DNA of 64,000 bases from Deltaproteobacteria bacterium (GCA_029262455.1 JAJCZJ010000094.1:62001-126000), one strand, 5' to 3'. Numbered from the stretch's first letter, positions 18,056 to 27,964 are shown. The notes: generated from the letters alone by a model not told the origin. Made by a program: numbers and translations.

Positions 18056-19705
18056 CTACACAGCCGGCGACACCCGATTCGGGCGCCGCAGCTTGCGCAG
18101 TGCCTTGGCCTCGATCTGCCGTATACGTTCTCGCGTCACCTCGAATTGCTGCCCTACTTCTTCCAACGTCAGGTCCCTGGTCTCCCCAACCCCAAAGCGC
18201 AAGCGCAACACCTTCTCCTCGCGCGGCGTCAACGAAGCCAAGGCGTGCCGCGTCTGATCGCGCAATCGCGAGGTCATGACCGCCTCCGGTGGACCCGGCA
18301 CGTGTGGATCTTCAATAAAATCACCAAGTGTCGAGTCCTCTTCCTCACCAATCGGCGTTTCCAGCGACACCGGTTGCTTGACGACCTTCAGTACCTTCTG
18401 AACCTTGTCCACAGGCAAATCGACGCGCTCGGCCAGCTCCTCAGCCGTCGGTTCACGCCCATTCTCTTGGACCAATTCACGCGAGATACGCACCAACTTG
18501 TTGATCGTCTCGACCATGTGCACCGGTATCCGAATCGTGCGCGCCTGATCGGCAATGGCTCGCGTCATCGCCTGGCGAATCCACCAGGTCGCATACGTCG
18601 AGAACTTGAAGCCACGCTGGTACTCGAATTTGTCCACCGCGCGCATCAGACCGATATTGCCTTCCTGAACCAGATCGAGCAGCGGCAAACCCCGGTTGGT
18701 GTGCTTCTTGGCGATGCTCACCACCAATCGAAGATTTGCCTGAATCAGGGACTGCTTGCCGTCTCGCACCTGGGCCTCAGCCGAACCGATCTCTCGCAGC
18801 GCCGTGGACAATGCATCTGAGTCGATGCCTGCCTCCGCCTCGGCAGCCGACAGCTTGCGCCGCGCCGAAGCCAACTGCTTGCCCAGATCCGTCGCCTCTG
18901 CGGCGTCCAGCTTGAGCTGCTTCAACGCGTCCGCATCACCGCGCTTCGCGGCACGACACAACTTGTCGACCTCCAAAGCCGGCCGTTTGAAGCGCTCTTC
19001 GGCCTCATCCAACGGCCGCGCCAAGTTGCGCAACTCTACATTGAGGCGCCGCATTTCTTCGACAGCACGATCGATTTGCTTCGGATTCAAGGACAACGAC
19101 TCGACCACAGCAAACAACTTCTCGCGCTTCTTCTCGAGCGACGCGCTGCGACGCTTCGTCGTCGACTCGGGCGCCTTCGGATCATTGAGCGCGGCCAAAG
19201 CCCTGTCGACCTCACTCACCGCCTTCTTGAGCTTGGGCACACCTTGGAGGAACTCGTCGAGCTTCTTGCCGCCGATCTGCACAACCGCTTCTTCGTCCTC
19301 GGACTCGACTTCCTCGAAGTCGCGCACGACGTCCGCAACCCGCAGATCCCCGGCCTCCAAGAGCTCCGGGAGGCTCAGTAGGTAGCGCAGCGCGATCGGC
19401 GTCGACAGTGCCTCCGCCAGTAGTTGATGCTGAGCCTCTTCAATCCCGCGCGCGAGACGCTGCTCGCCTTCGCGGTCCAACAACGAAACTGCGCCCATCT
19501 CGCGCAGGTAAATGCGGATCGGATCACCGCCGCGCGAATCGTCATCCACCGGCTCCACGACCTGTGCCAAACGGCGCCGCGACGCCTGATTGGCCCAGCC
19601 GGCATCCCCAAGAATCTCGTCGGCGTCTTCTACCGCGTCCGGGGGCGTAACCTTGCCAACACCGTTGCTCTTGTCCCCCGCCCTCGACTTCTTCCCTCTC
19701 TGCAT
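18056..19705 (-). CDS. rpoD: RNA polymerase primary sigma factor (sigma70 family)
   Basis: 549 residues. Region 1.2 is at about 60-90 ([17 protein letters not shown]), followed by a non-conserved helical insert. Regions 2-4 are intact: [64 protein letters not shown], and the region 4.2 helix-turn-helix [21 protein letters not shown]. Only about 58 residues precede region 1.2, so region 1.1 is short or missing. The ATG shares a base with the dnaG stop (TGATG). The in-frame extension to 19861 overlaps dnaG and does not resemble region 1.1. Confidence 0.95.
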   Translation of the reverse strand: MQRGKKSRAGDKSNGVGKVTPPDAVEDADEILGDAGWANQASRRRLAQVVEPVDDDSRGGDPIRIYLREMGAVSLLDREGEQRLARGIEEAQHQLLAEALSTPIALRYLLSLPELLEAGDLRVADVVRDFEEVESEDEEAVVQIGGKKLDEFLQGVPKLKKAVSEVDRALAALNDPKAPESTTKRRSASLEKKREKLFAVVESLSLNPKQIDRAVEEMRRLNVELRNLARPLDEAEERFKRPALEVDKLCRAAKRGDADALKQLKLDAAEATDLGKQLASARRKLSAAEAEAGIDSDALSTALREIGSAEAQVRDGKQSLIQANLRLVVSIAKKHTNRGLPLLDLVQEGNIGLMRAVDKFEYQRGFKFSTYATWWIRQAMTRAIADQARTIRIPVHMVETINKLVRISRELVQENGREPTAEELAERVDLPVDKVQKVLKVVKQPVSLETPIGEEEDSTLGDFIEDPHVPGPPEAVMTSRLRDQTRHALASLTPREEKVLRLRFGVGETRDLTLEEVGQQFEVTRERIRQIEAKALRKLRRPNRVSPAV

Positions 19706-21462
19706 CACAGTCGATCCCCCTCGCGTCGCTTCATCTCTTCGAGACTCCGCAACACTTCTTTCTCCGAGTCCACATCCCCATCGCGTTCGGCCCGCCGCAA
19801 CTCGGCCACCAAGAGACGCCTCCGGGCGCTCTCGAAACGCTTGCATATGCGCGCCACACAATCCTCCGCAACACGCATCGGGTCTGGCCCCTCCTCGTCA
19901 TCCGAAGCCAGTAGCACACCGCTGAGATGATTCGCGATTTCTTCCGGTAAATCGTCGACCGCACCCGAAAGACTCTCTCCCGAATCCCAGGCATCGGCCA
20001 GCCTCGAAGTCGCCGCCGCCAACCCGGCGTGGACAAACTTGTCCACGACCTCGGCTTCGATCACCCAGCGCGCCACGTTGGCGTCGAGGGCAACAGCTTC
20101 GAGCAACATTTTTTCCGCCACCGGCCACTCGACGTCGAGCTCTGGCGGCGGGGCTTCGCTGCTCGACTGTGCAGCCACACTCGGAGACCTCTCGTCGCGA
20201 CCGAACACCATTTCACTCACACCGAGGCGTTGTGCGGCGCGCCTTGCCAGCAAATCGAATTGTACTTGGTCCGACACCCGAGCCAACACACGCTTCACTT
20301 CCTTGGCAGCGCGAGTCCGCTCCGGTAACGCCGCCCCGGCAGGCACAGTCTCATCAAAATAGAAGTCCAACAACTCGGGCGCTTTCTCCAATAGTGCGAG
20401 AGTCGCCTCGACCCCGTGCTCGCGGACGTAGTCGTCCGGGTCCATCCCATCCGGCAAAAAAGCCGGCCGCCCCCACACGCCCGCCTCGGCACAGATGCCA
20501 AATGCACGCAATGCGGCCTTTTGCCCCGCAGTGTCGCCGTCGAAGAAAAAAAACACTTGAACCTGCTCGCCACCGACGCCGCGCACCAGACGCAACTGCT
20601 GCGTCGTCAACGCGGTGCCGAGAGTCGCCACCGTGTACGGGATACCGGCCTGCACCAACATGACGGCGTCCATGTACCCCTCGACCAATACGACTCGACC
20701 AGCGTCGCGAATCGACTTGCGCGCCTCGGAAACGCCGTACACACCGTCGCCCTTGGTGAAGATCGGAGTTTCGGGCGAGTTGAGATACTTGGGCTGATCG
20801 TCGCCCAAAGCGCGGCCGCCGAACGCGATCACCCGACCGCGACGGTCGCGGATGGGGAACATGATGCGCCCGCGAAAACGGTCGTAGACGCGCCCGTCGC
20901 GCTCTGCCAGCAAGCCAGATTCAACGGCGGCCCGGCGTGAGACTTTCTGCTGGCCAAACCAGCGTGTCAGCTCGTTGCCACCAGCGGGCGCGAAGCCGAT
21001 GCCAAATGCCTCGACGGTCTCTTCGCTGACGCCGCGCCCCGCGAGATATTCGCGTGCAGCCTCGCCGCGCGGACTCTCCCAAGCTTTGCGATAGAAGCGC
21101 TCTGCGCTCTCGTGGAGGTCTACCAGAGTATCGCGCTTCTTCGCGACCGGTCCGGCTTCCACGCGTTCGGGCAGAGCAATCCCGGCGCGCTGCGCCAATT
21201 GCTCGACCGCCTCGGGAAAATCGATGCGCTCAATGCGCATCAAGAAGGTGAAGGCATTGCCGCCGACCCCGCAACCGAAGCACTTGAAGAATCCGCGCTC
21301 GTCGGAAACTGAGAAGGAAGGGGTTTTCTCGTCGTGGAACGGACACAGCCCGGAGTGGTTGCGGCCCGTTTGCTTCAGGTTGACATAGTTCGAAACCAGG
21401 TCGACGAGGGAAGTCCGGTCCCGAATGGTCTGAAGTATTTCTTCGGGAATCCGGCCCGCCAT
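19705..21462 (-). CDS. dnaG: DNA primase
   Basis: Synthesises RNA primers at the replication fork. 585 residues with the N-terminal CHC2 zinc finger (CPFH...CFGC, about residues 40-64), a TOPRIM domain ([11 protein letters not shown] and FFFDGDTAG with the metal-binding acidic residues) and a C-terminal helical region that would contact DnaB. The ATG at 21462 is preceded by GAGGGG. It sits between cvpA and rpoD in the classic macromolecular synthesis operon order. Confidence 0.97.
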   Translation of the reverse strand: MAGRIPEEILQTIRDRTSLVDLVSNYVNLKQTGRNHSGLCPFHDEKTPSFSVSDERGFFKCFGCGVGGNAFTFLMRIERIDFPEAVEQLAQRAGIALPERVEAGPVAKKRDTLVDLHESAERFYRKAWESPRGEAAREYLAGRGVSEETVEAFGIGFAPAGGNELTRWFGQQKVSRRAAVESGLLAERDGRVYDRFRGRIMFPIRDRRGRVIAFGGRALGDDQPKYLNSPETPIFTKGDGVYGVSEARKSIRDAGRVVLVEGYMDAVMLVQAGIPYTVATLGTALTTQQLRLVRGVGGEQVQVFFFFDGDTAGQKAALRAFGICAEAGVWGRPAFLPDGMDPDDYVREHGVEATLALLEKAPELLDFYFDETVPAGAALPERTRAAKEVKRVLARVSDQVQFDLLARRAAQRLGVSEMVFGRDERSPSVAAQSSSEAPPPELDVEWPVAEKMLLEAVALDANVARWVIEAEVVDKFVHAGLAAATSRLADAWDSGESLSGAVDDLPEEIANHLSGVLLASDDEEGPDPMRVAEDCVARICKRFESARRRLLVAELRRAERDGDVDSEKEVLRSLEEMKRREGDRL

Positions 21463-21469
21463 GCACCCC

Positions 21470-21982
21470 TCAGGCGGGCTCCTCGGGAGCCGCGCTACCG
21501 GTCCAAGAGCCGCGCAACAGATTGTCCGCTGCTGAGATCATCGGTCGCGCCAGTCGCGAGGAAACGAGCTGGTTGTCCAGCCCGCGTACGAACGGGAAGA
21601 GATGGAAGAAGAGAAGGACGAAGGCCAACACCAGCGCGCCCTTGGCGACTCCAAACAGACCGCCACCAACTTTGGAGGCTTGGCGTAGGACGCCGGTGCG
21701 GCCCATCATGCGGTCGAGCGTAAAGCCGGCGATGTTGATCAACGCACTGACGACCAGGAAGGTCGCCACGAAAGCACCGCCAACCAGAGCTGCATCGGGC
21801 AACGCCGCCAGAAGATCCACATCGGCGAGCGAAGATCCGACGGAGCCAGCAAGTCGCAGCGCAGCCAGCAAGCCACCGATGAAAGCGACGAAACCGAAAG
21901 ACTCCCGGATCAAGCCGCGCCAAAACCCGCGAACGGCGCAGAGGATCAACAGGAAAGCGAGAGCGAGGTCTACGAGATTCAT
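21470..21982 (-). CDS. CvpA family membrane protein
   Basis: 170 residues with four hydrophobic segments. The N-terminus (NLVDLALAFLLILCAVRGFWRG) matches the CvpA/colicin V production family, as does GRTGVLRQASKVGGGLFGVAKGAL. CvpA proteins are inner-membrane proteins linked to envelope homeostasis; the exact role is not settled. It lies between rpsU and dnaG, seven bases before dnaG, so the four genes form one block. Confidence 0.9.
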   Translation of the reverse strand: MNLVDLALAFLLILCAVRGFWRGLIRESFGFVAFIGGLLAALRLAGSVGSSLADVDLLAALPDAALVGGAFVATFLVVSALINIAGFTLDRMMGRTGVLRQASKVGGGLFGVAKGALVLAFVLLFFHLFPFVRGLDNQLVSSRLARPMISAADNLLRGSWTGSAAPEEPA

Positions 21983-22035
21983 CTTCGTTGCCCTCCGACT
22001 ACCTCTCGCCGCATTGGCACCTCGTTTGACCTAAA

Positions 22036-22233
22036 CTAGGCGACGGCTCTCGCCAGCCGCCGCAGATAACGCTTCTTCGCAGCCAACGCTTTCTTCTTAC
22101 GCCGAACGCTCGGCTTTTCAAAGTGCTCGCGCTTGCGAAGCTCGGAAAGAATTCCAGCTTTTTCACATTGCTTTTTGAAACGACGGATCGCAGCCTCGAT
22201 CGGCTCGTTCTCTTTGACTCGGACGCCTGCCAT
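22036..22233 (-). CDS. rpsU: 30S ribosomal protein S21
   Basis: 65 residues, highly basic: [24 protein letters not shown] is the family signature, followed by an Arg/Lys-rich tail. S21 helps base-pair the ribosome with the Shine-Dalgarno region. It opens the rpsU-cvpA-dnaG-rpoD operon. An AGGAG lies about 14 bases before the ATG, which is rather far. Confidence 0.97.
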   Translation of the reverse strand: MAGVRVKENEPIEAAIRRFKKQCEKAGILSELRKREHFEKPSVRRKKKALAAKKRYLRRLARAVA

Positions 22234-22262
22234 ATTATCCCGGTCTTCTCCTACTCAAACGT

Positions 22263-22285
22263 CAAAAGCCGCGATCTGTCGCGGC
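22263..22285 (-). terminator. Probable terminator between the GDPD gene and rpsU
   Basis: Minus strand: GCCGCGA-CAGA-TCGCGGC, a perfect 7-base stem with a 4-base loop, followed by TTTTG. It sits after the GDPD gene and 30 bases before rpsU, so it could end the first transcript or attenuate rpsU. Confidence 0.55.
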
Positions 22286-22411
22286 CCCGTGTGCGTAATC
22301 TGCCCACAAAAACCTAATCGAGCCCGCCAGTCAACCCAATCGTGCCCTGGCCCGGCCGGCCCATCGCGTCCAGCGCGAAGGCAACGGCAAGGGCAAGTGC
22401 CAACAACCCGC

Positions 22412-23128
22412 TCACGAGAGGTCGGCAAATCGCTCCGGATAGTCGCTGATGATGCCGTCGATTCCAGCTGCCACCAGGGCTCGCATTCTGTCCAAGTCGT
22501 TGACCGTCCAGGTGTTAACACGCAGGCCCTTCTCATGGGAGACATCAATAAAACGCTGTTTCGCAAGCTTGTGATGCGGATGGACCGCTTCCGCCCTTAA
22601 CAACTCAGCGTGGATGAGCGAGTCAAAAACGTTGGCGTCGTACCACAACACCGCAATACGTACTTCTGGACTCACGTCGCGAACTGCCCGCAGCGCACCC
22701 ATGGAAAAGGATGAGACCAGGGCGGTCGCCATATCGCCGCTCGATTCGAGGAGATCGATCAACACTTCGGCGGTACCAGCCCAATCCTCTGCCGGACTCT
22801 TGATCTCGACGTTCAAAGCGGCCCGACCGCGGGTCAGGTCGAGCACCTCTCGAAGCGACGCCACCCGCGCATTCCCATAGGAAGGATCGAACCAGCTGCC
22901 GGCGTCCAACTCCTGCAATTCGGAAAGATCGCGATCGCGGACTGCGCCAGTTCCGGAAATCGTTCGCCCAAGCTCGAGGTCGTGCAATACCACCAACTGG
23001 CGATCGCGAGTCAGCTGCACGTCGAGTTCGATCATATCGACGCCGAACTCAATCGCCCGTTCAAACGCCGGGATCGTCAGCTCCGGCCTCGTACCCGCCG
23101 CACCCCGATGAGCAATTCGCAACCACAT
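22412..23128 (-). CDS. Glycerophosphodiester phosphodiesterase family protein
   Basis: 238 residues, a TIM-barrel GDPD. The motif HRGAAG (residues 7-12) supplies the catalytic His, followed by MIELDVQLTRDRQLVVLHD with the metal-binding Glu/Asp and second catalytic His, and late blocks VNTWTVND and GIISDYPERF. It hydrolyses glycerophosphodiesters to glycerol-3-phosphate and an alcohol. There is no signal peptide, so it is cytoplasmic. The ATG at 23128 puts HRG at the usual position; a GTG at 23143 is possible. Confidence 0.92.
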   Translation of the reverse strand: MWLRIAHRGAAGTRPELTIPAFERAIEFGVDMIELDVQLTRDRQLVVLHDLELGRTISGTGAVRDRDLSELQELDAGSWFDPSYGNARVASLREVLDLTRGRAALNVEIKSPAEDWAGTAEVLIDLLESSGDMATALVSSFSMGALRAVRDVSPEVRIAVLWYDANVFDSLIHAELLRAEAVHPHHKLAKQRFIDVSHEKGLRVNTWTVNDLDRMRALVAAGIDGIISDYPERFADLS

Positions 23129-23207
23129 GGCAGCACTATTCACGAATTCGGCGATGATCCAAATCGAAGGTAGTTCGGAGCGCCCCGCCTCGTGCTAGAC
23201 GTTGCCT

Positions 23208-24113
23208 GTGAGCGCAACGACCGGAAAAGGCGAAGGGCGTGTCTGGCAGGCGCTCTGCATCGATGTCGAGACGGATCTCGCGGACGCCGTCGGCTCGTTC
23301 CTGCTCGACGCTGGAGCCCCTGGTCTCGAGACGACCGATACCGACAGCGGCGTCCGCATCACAGCGCATTTCGCCGACACTTCCATCACCGACCACATCG
23401 AAGACTTCTTCGATCAACTCGCTCATGGTTTTCCAGGATCGCGGCGCCCGAGCTATCACTTCGCCGCAATCGAAGAGACCGATTGGTCGGAGACTTGGAA
23501 AGAGCACTTCCCGCCTTTGCCAGTCGGCCACCGGCTCTTCGTGTATCCGCCTTGGGTGAACGATGTCCCACCCGGACGCGTCGGAATCGAGCTCGACCCC
23601 GGCATGGCCTTTGGCACGGGGCATCACGCCAGCACGCGCGGTTGCCTCACCGCTCTCGACGAGATCATCGACCCGGCAAAACAACCAAAGGTACTCGATC
23701 TCGGCACCGGGTCGGGCATCCTCGCCATCGCCGCCATCAAGCTAGGCGCGAACTCTGCGCTCGCGGTCGACATCGACACCGACGCCTGCGAGATCGCGCG
23801 GGCAAACGCCCGGGCGAACCGTGTCGACCAGTCGATCGAGGTGTCCTCCCGACTCGACCCCGATCGCGTACGTTTCGACGTCGTCGTCGCCAACATCTTC
23901 AGCGGTATGCTGATCGGATTCGCCAACGATATCGCACGCCGGCTCGAGCCAGGAGGCATTGCGATCGGTTCCGGACTGGAGACCACCGAAGCGACGGGCG
24001 TCGCGCAGGCGTGGACCGCAGCCACGATGACAGAGATCAAGCAGATCGAGATCGACGGCTGGACCACGCTGGTATTCCGGCGCAACGAAAGCACCGTGGA
24101 CACGATCCCGTGA
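23208..24113 (+). CDS. prmA: Ribosomal protein L11 methyltransferase
   Basis: 301 residues. The N-terminal substrate-recognition domain includes WKEHFPPLPVG and FVYPPW. PGMAFGTGHHASTRGCL and motif I VLDLGTGSGILAIAA follow, with DVVVANIFSGML as the catalytic-site motif (usually NI(L/H)), all typical of PrmA. It methylates L11 at several positions. The start is either GTG 23208 or TTG 23202, with no clear Shine-Dalgarno. The stop overlaps the rsmE GTG start, so the two are coupled. Confidence 0.93.
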   Translation: MSATTGKGEGRVWQALCIDVETDLADAVGSFLLDAGAPGLETTDTDSGVRITAHFADTSITDHIEDFFDQLAHGFPGSRRPSYHFAAIEETDWSETWKEHFPPLPVGHRLFVYPPWVNDVPPGRVGIELDPGMAFGTGHHASTRGCLTALDEIIDPAKQPKVLDLGTGSGILAIAAIKLGANSALAVDIDTDACEIARANARANRVDQSIEVSSRLDPDRVRFDVVVANIFSGMLIGFANDIARRLEPGGIAIGSGLETTEATGVAQAWTAATMTEIKQIEIDGWTTLVFRRNESTVDTIP

Positions 24114-24805
24114 GCCGACACCGATTTCTCGTTGCCAACTGGACCGATCAGTCCGACGGGATCGCCCTGCCGGACGACGAAGCTCATCACGCCCGAGTCC
24201 TGCGCCTGCGCGACGGCGAGGAGATTGAAATCTTCGACGGCCGTGGCGCGTCCTGCATCGCGAAATTCGAAGGCGCGACGACAGTATCCGTTCGTCAGCA
24301 CCTACCCACCAACTTCCGCGAAGCCCAAGTGGACGTTACGTTGGCCGTGCCCGCGCTCAAGAAAGATCGCTTCGAGTGGCTGATCGAAAAGGCGACAGAG
24401 GTCGGTGTTCGACGCATCATCGTCTTCCAAGCGCAACGTTCGGTCGCCAAGCCATCCGCCCGACGCCGCGAGCGGTGGGCGCAGACCGCTGTGAGTGCAA
24501 CCAAACAATCCGGGCGCACCATCGTCCCAGATATCGAAGAAGCCAAGGACCTATCCACGGCCTTGGCCCGAGACCAAGCCGAACGCATCCTCCTTCACGA
24601 ATCAGGCGAGTATCCGCCACTTGCCCAAGTACTCGCGACGGCAACAGGCTCCGTCCTGCTCGCCATCGGCCCCGAAGGCGGATTCTCAGATGAGGAGGTC
24701 GCAGCGGCCCTAGAACAACCGGTGACGGTGGCATCGCTGGGCACCAGGATTCTGCGAGCCGAGACCGCCGCAATCACCGCCGTAGCACTGGCGATCCAGC
24801 GTTGA
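24110..24805 (+). CDS. rsmE: 16S rRNA m3U1498 methyltransferase
   Basis: 231 residues, a SPOUT-class (trefoil knot) enzyme. The N-terminal PUA-like part includes DEAHHARVLRLRDGEEIEIFDG. The SPOUT domain has KKDRFEWLIEKATEVGV, SATKQSGR, LAIGPEGGFSDEEV and LGTRILRAETAAITAVAL, all RsmE signatures. It methylates U1498 in 16S rRNA. It starts at GTG 24110 overlapping the prmA stop as GTGA. A frame that stays open from 23192 through both genes is accidental upstream of this start. Confidence 0.95.
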   Translation: MSRHRFLVANWTDQSDGIALPDDEAHHARVLRLRDGEEIEIFDGRGASCIAKFEGATTVSVRQHLPTNFREAQVDVTLAVPALKKDRFEWLIEKATEVGVRRIIVFQAQRSVAKPSARRRERWAQTAVSATKQSGRTIVPDIEEAKDLSTALARDQAERILLHESGEYPPLAQVLATATGSVLLAIGPEGGFSDEEVAAALEQPVTVASLGTRILRAETAAITAVALAIQR

Positions 24806-24917
24806 TTCGTGTCGAAGGTCGCGCCCGACACGACACCCGCTCTTGACCGAACACGCTCCCAATATCTCGGAGCTTGGAGTCGCTTGGACGTCGGACTCGC
24901 GCGTAGCACGCCGCCGT

Positions 24918-24944
24918 GTTCATCCGCGTTCATCCGTGGTTAAC
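24918..24944. repeat. Dispersed repeat of the ATCCGCGTTCATC-GTGGTTAA type
   Basis: GTTCATCCGCGTTCATCCGTGGTTAAC lies just before gshB. The same sequence type reappears after gshB (25898-25982), near 29893 and at 30748, and similar strings are common in intergenic DNA of several phyla. Apart from this, 24806-24955 shows nothing. Confidence 0.6.
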
Positions 24945-24955
24945 TATCGCCCATC

Positions 24956-25912
24956 ATGCGCTACCTATTTGTAATGGATCCCATCGAACGGATCCTGCCG
25001 GACAAAGACACGACCTTTGTCTTCATGCTCGAGTCGCAGAAGCGCGGTCATGATGTCGCCTTCTGCCGGATCGACGAGATGTATGTCCGCGCCGGCCGGC
25101 CGTTCGCAACGGTGCAGCAGGTCGAGGTTCGCCGGCCCACTGACAACGACACCAGCCACGCACGTATCGGGGCAATGTCGGAGGTCGCGCTCGACACCTT
25201 CGATGTGGTCTTCATGCGCAAGGATCCACCGTTCGACATGCACTTCTTCTACGCGACGCATGTACTCGGACTCATCGACCCGGCCAAGTGCCTGGTCGTC
25301 AACCGACCGAGCGGCCTGCGCGACGCAAACGAGAAACTCTACGCCCTGCACTTCCCGACGGTGATCCCCGAGACCCTGGTCACCAGCGAGATGGCGCGCA
25401 TCAAGAGTTTCGTCACGGAAATGGGCGGCGAGGCAATCATCAAGCCACTCGACGGCGCCGGCGGTTCCGGGATCTTTCACCTGCGCAACGACGACCTCAA
25501 TCTCAACTCCATCCTCGAGACTGCCACCGAAGAAGGCCGGCGATCGATGATGGTGCAACGCTATGTCCCCGAGGTGCGCCAAGGCGACAAGCGACTCATC
25601 GTCCTGGACGGCGAACCGCTCGGTGCGGTGCTACGCGTGCCCCGATCGGACGATACCCGCAGCAACATTCATGTCGGCGGCACCTGCGAAAAAGCGCCGA
25701 TCAACGATCGCGATCGCGAGATCGTCGAGACGCTGGCGCCAAGGCTGGCCGCGGACGGGTTGTGGTTCGTCGGTCTCGACATCATCGGCGACTGGCTCAC
25801 CGAAGTGAACGTCACGAGCCCGACCGGAGTGCAAGAGATCAACGACCTCGATGGGGTGCATCTCGAAGCGGCCGTGATCGACTTCGTCGAAAAGAAGGTT
25901 AACCGCAGATAA
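24956..25912 (+). CDS. gshB: Glutathione synthetase
   Basis: 318 residues. Joins glycine to gamma-glutamylcysteine using ATP. ATP-grasp fold with the family marks MDPIERILPDKDTTFVFMLE at the N-terminus, FMRKDPPFDMHFFYATHVL, NRPSGLRDANEKL, IIKPLDGAGGSGIF and a C-terminal ITEVNVTSPTG-like LTEVNVTSPTGVQE that binds metal and substrate. No gshA is visible in the window. The final residues VNRR and the TAA stop fall inside a dispersed repeat, so the native C-terminus was probably altered slightly. Confidence 0.96.
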   Translation: MRYLFVMDPIERILPDKDTTFVFMLESQKRGHDVAFCRIDEMYVRAGRPFATVQQVEVRRPTDNDTSHARIGAMSEVALDTFDVVFMRKDPPFDMHFFYATHVLGLIDPAKCLVVNRPSGLRDANEKLYALHFPTVIPETLVTSEMARIKSFVTEMGGEAIIKPLDGAGGSGIFHLRNDDLNLNSILETATEEGRRSMMVQRYVPEVRQGDKRLIVLDGEPLGAVLRVPRSDDTRSNIHVGGTCEKAPINDRDREIVETLAPRLAADGLWFVGLDIIGDWLTEVNVTSPTGVQEINDLDGVHLEAAVIDFVEKKVNRR

Positions 25913-25982
25913 ACGCCGATTGACGCAGATAGCGATCGGGCGAAATCGCCCATCCGCGTTCGTCGGCGCTTATCTGCGGTTC
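25898..25982. repeat. Long imperfect hairpin built from the dispersed repeat, between convergent genes
   Basis: The left arm AACCGCAGATAAACGCCGA (from 25901) pairs with the right arm TCGGCGCTTATCTGCGGTT (to 25981) with one mismatch. The centre has GGGCGA-AA-TCGCCC. The 81-base hairpin overlaps the gshB stop and ends six bases before the stop of the convergent gene, so it may end both transcripts. Confidence 0.65.
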
Positions 25983-25987
25983 AAAGT

Positions 25988-27964
25988 TCACTCGCGAAAG
26001 TATGTTCCAATCAGCACGAACATCTCGTCTTCGGTCGTCACGCCGCCGGTGAGCACGCATGCATCGCACACGCCGTCACCCGCGCCAGGGGTCGAATCAC
26101 ATGACGCATTGAGCGCCTCCTGTGTATCTCCGGAGCAGGTCGCACCGACGAGACCTTCGGTACATCCCGACGGGGTCGCACACGGGCCCCCCACGGGGAC
26201 ACCGTTGGGCGCTAGCGGCGAAGTCGACTGCCGCTTCACCGTGCTCGGGTCCATCATACCGTTGTCGTAGATCGCACAGTAGGTCAGGGTGCGCGCCGGG
26301 CGTCCGTCCCTGTTCCGTCCAAACTCGAGCGGCGGATCGTAACGCGCCGTCACCGGGTCGTTGTACACGAAGCTCTCGTAGATCAGGTCCTCGTCGGGAT
26401 CGACGAACGTGTCGCCCGCCAGCGCGACGCGCACCAATCGAACCAAATCTGCAACCGAGACGGAGCCGTCGTCGTCGGCGTCGGCCTGACGACACTCCGA
26501 GCGCGGTTCCAATCCCAAAGCAATCCTTACGCTGAGGGTCAGGTCGGCAATGCCGACACTAAAGTCTCCATTGCAATCACCGTACGGCGGCTGCTCCTTG
26601 GCTCGGCACTCCGCCCCGCCGCAGAGATCCTCTGTTTGGAACGTCGGATCCGGCCCAAACGGCGTACAAGCGTCGCCATCGTTGGGTCCACCTTGGCAGG
26701 TGAACATCGATCGAAAGATCTGGAATCGCCGGCCGCGTTGGTGCATGTGCGAGGTCAGCTCGAAGACACGCGCCCTACCTTGCAACCGATGGTGAGCACA
26801 GACTTCGTCAGCGACGAACGGCTTGGCATTCATCGCAAAGATGTTGGCGATATCGAAGATCCCAATCGCTGGAGTTTCTTGATTTTCAGCGAACTCGAAG
26901 TTGAGCCAAGCTTCGAGCTTCGAATCCTGATCGGAAAGATTGAAGGCGTGCGAGTTCCAAACCAGGATGCCCTTCATCGGAACTTCGGCGAACACGCCGT
27001 CGATGAAGTCGATCGACGACGAAGACTCCTGCGTACCGGTAAACGGATCCGCAGCGGTAAAGGCGTCGCCCGGTCCGAAACCAGCACACGCGAGCGAAGT
27101 CTGCGGCTCGCTGCCGCAGAGTCCGCCGTCGCACTCACTCAGATCCTCCGGGTCGCAGCTTTCGCCGTGTTGCGTGCCGCCCTTACAGGTAAAGGCGCCC
27201 CAGGCCGGGTCGTTGATGGAGGCGGTTCCGCCGTAAAGGTTTACGATCAGATGGTGGCTACCAGGGTTCTGCCGAATCTGATTGCGAAAGTAGCGAAAGG
27301 TATCTCCGTCCGGTCCGCGATACTTGGTGGGAACTTGATCGGTGATGTCGAAATAAGAGATGAAGCAAACCTCGTCTTCGCTGTGCGGCGGCAGAGTCCA
27401 TTCCGGCATCACCAGCTGAACTCCGACACTCGGATCGGGCGGCGGGAGTGGATTGATCCGGATCGGCTTCGGCTCGGGGAGGCAAGCGTCAAGTAGCTCG
27501 TCCGTGCCTGGGACCACCTCGTCTTTCGGCGCCCCAAACTCGATCCACAATCGCATGGCCTCCAACTCGTCGAGACTGAGCGGTGGCAGTCCGAGCGGCA
27601 TCGACCGCAGCGGCGCTTGCCAGTCATCCGGTAAAGTCGCGGCGGCGAGATTGAACCACAGCAGACTCTTGTCTTTCTGACCCGGGGTCACACGGTTGAT
27701 TCCCTCAGGCGAACCCAACGGCAAGGTCGTCGCTTCGACATCGATGAGATTCTCCCAAGCATCGTCGGATGCCAGGTCGAGGCCACCGGCTGGATCCGCG
27801 CCGCTGTGGCAAGTAACCGAGTTACAGCCACGCCCTTCGAAGATCGCCTCTTGGATCAGTTCAAAGGTATTGTCGAAAGTCTTCTCGCACTCCTGAGCGA
27901 ACGCAGCATCCGGAGCGCCGAAGGCAACAGCAATCAGAGCGAAATAGCCAACAAAACGAACCAT
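25988..27964 (-). CDS. Exported copper-monooxygenase-like protein with CX4CH haem motif and inserted EF-hand module
   Basis: 658 residues with signal peptide (about 1-24, ending AFAQ). A cytochrome-type motif CNSVTCH (47-53, CX4CH) lies in a PSCyt1-like N-terminal domain. Copper-site patterns of type II ascorbate-dependent monooxygenases follow: HH 237-238, NSHAF 338-342 and HMH 406-408, with CAIYDNGM at 563-570 as the possible Met ligand. A double EF-hand module (462-515, GDCNGDFSV then DADDDGSVSV) sits between HMH and that Met region. The ATG at 27964 follows GGAGG. Likely a periplasmic oxidoreductase with unknown substrate. Confidence 0.8.
   Translation of the reverse strand: MVRFVGYFALIAVAFGAPDAAFAQECEKTFDNTFELIQEAIFEGRGCNSVTCHSGADPAGGLDLASDDAWENLIDVEATTLPLGSPEGINRVTPGQKDKSLLWFNLAAATLPDDWQAPLRSMPLGLPPLSLDELEAMRLWIEFGAPKDEVVPGTDELLDACLPEPKPIRINPLPPPDPSVGVQLVMPEWTLPPHSEDEVCFISYFDITDQVPTKYRGPDGDTFRYFRNQIRQNPGSHHLIVNLYGGTASINDPAWGAFTCKGGTQHGESCDPEDLSECDGGLCGSEPQTSLACAGFGPGDAFTAADPFTGTQESSSSIDFIDGVFAEVPMKGILVWNSHAFNLSDQDSKLEAWLNFEFAENQETPAIGIFDIANIFAMNAKPFVADEVCAHHRLQGRARVFELTSHMHQRGRRFQIFRSMFTCQGGPNDGDACTPFGPDPTFQTEDLCGGAECRAKEQPPYGDCNGDFSVGIADLTLSVRIALGLEPRSECRQADADDDGSVSVADLVRLVRVALAGDTFVDPDEDLIYESFVYNDPVTARYDPPLEFGRNRDGRPARTLTYCAIYDNGMMDPSTVKRQSTSPLAPNGVPVGGPCATPSGCTEGLVGATCSGDTQEALNASCDSTPGAGDGVCDACVLTGGVTTEDEMFVLIGTYFRE

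Noticed and set aside
19706-19861. N-terminal extension of rpoD that might supply region 1.1
   Set aside because: Overlaps dnaG coding sequence, Arg/Gly-rich, and does not resemble region 1.1.
23192-24109. 537-codon open frame running from 23192 to the rsmE stop
   Set aside because: The part before 24110 is out of frame with prmA, has Arg/His-rich shadow composition and no similarity; only the rsmE part is coding.
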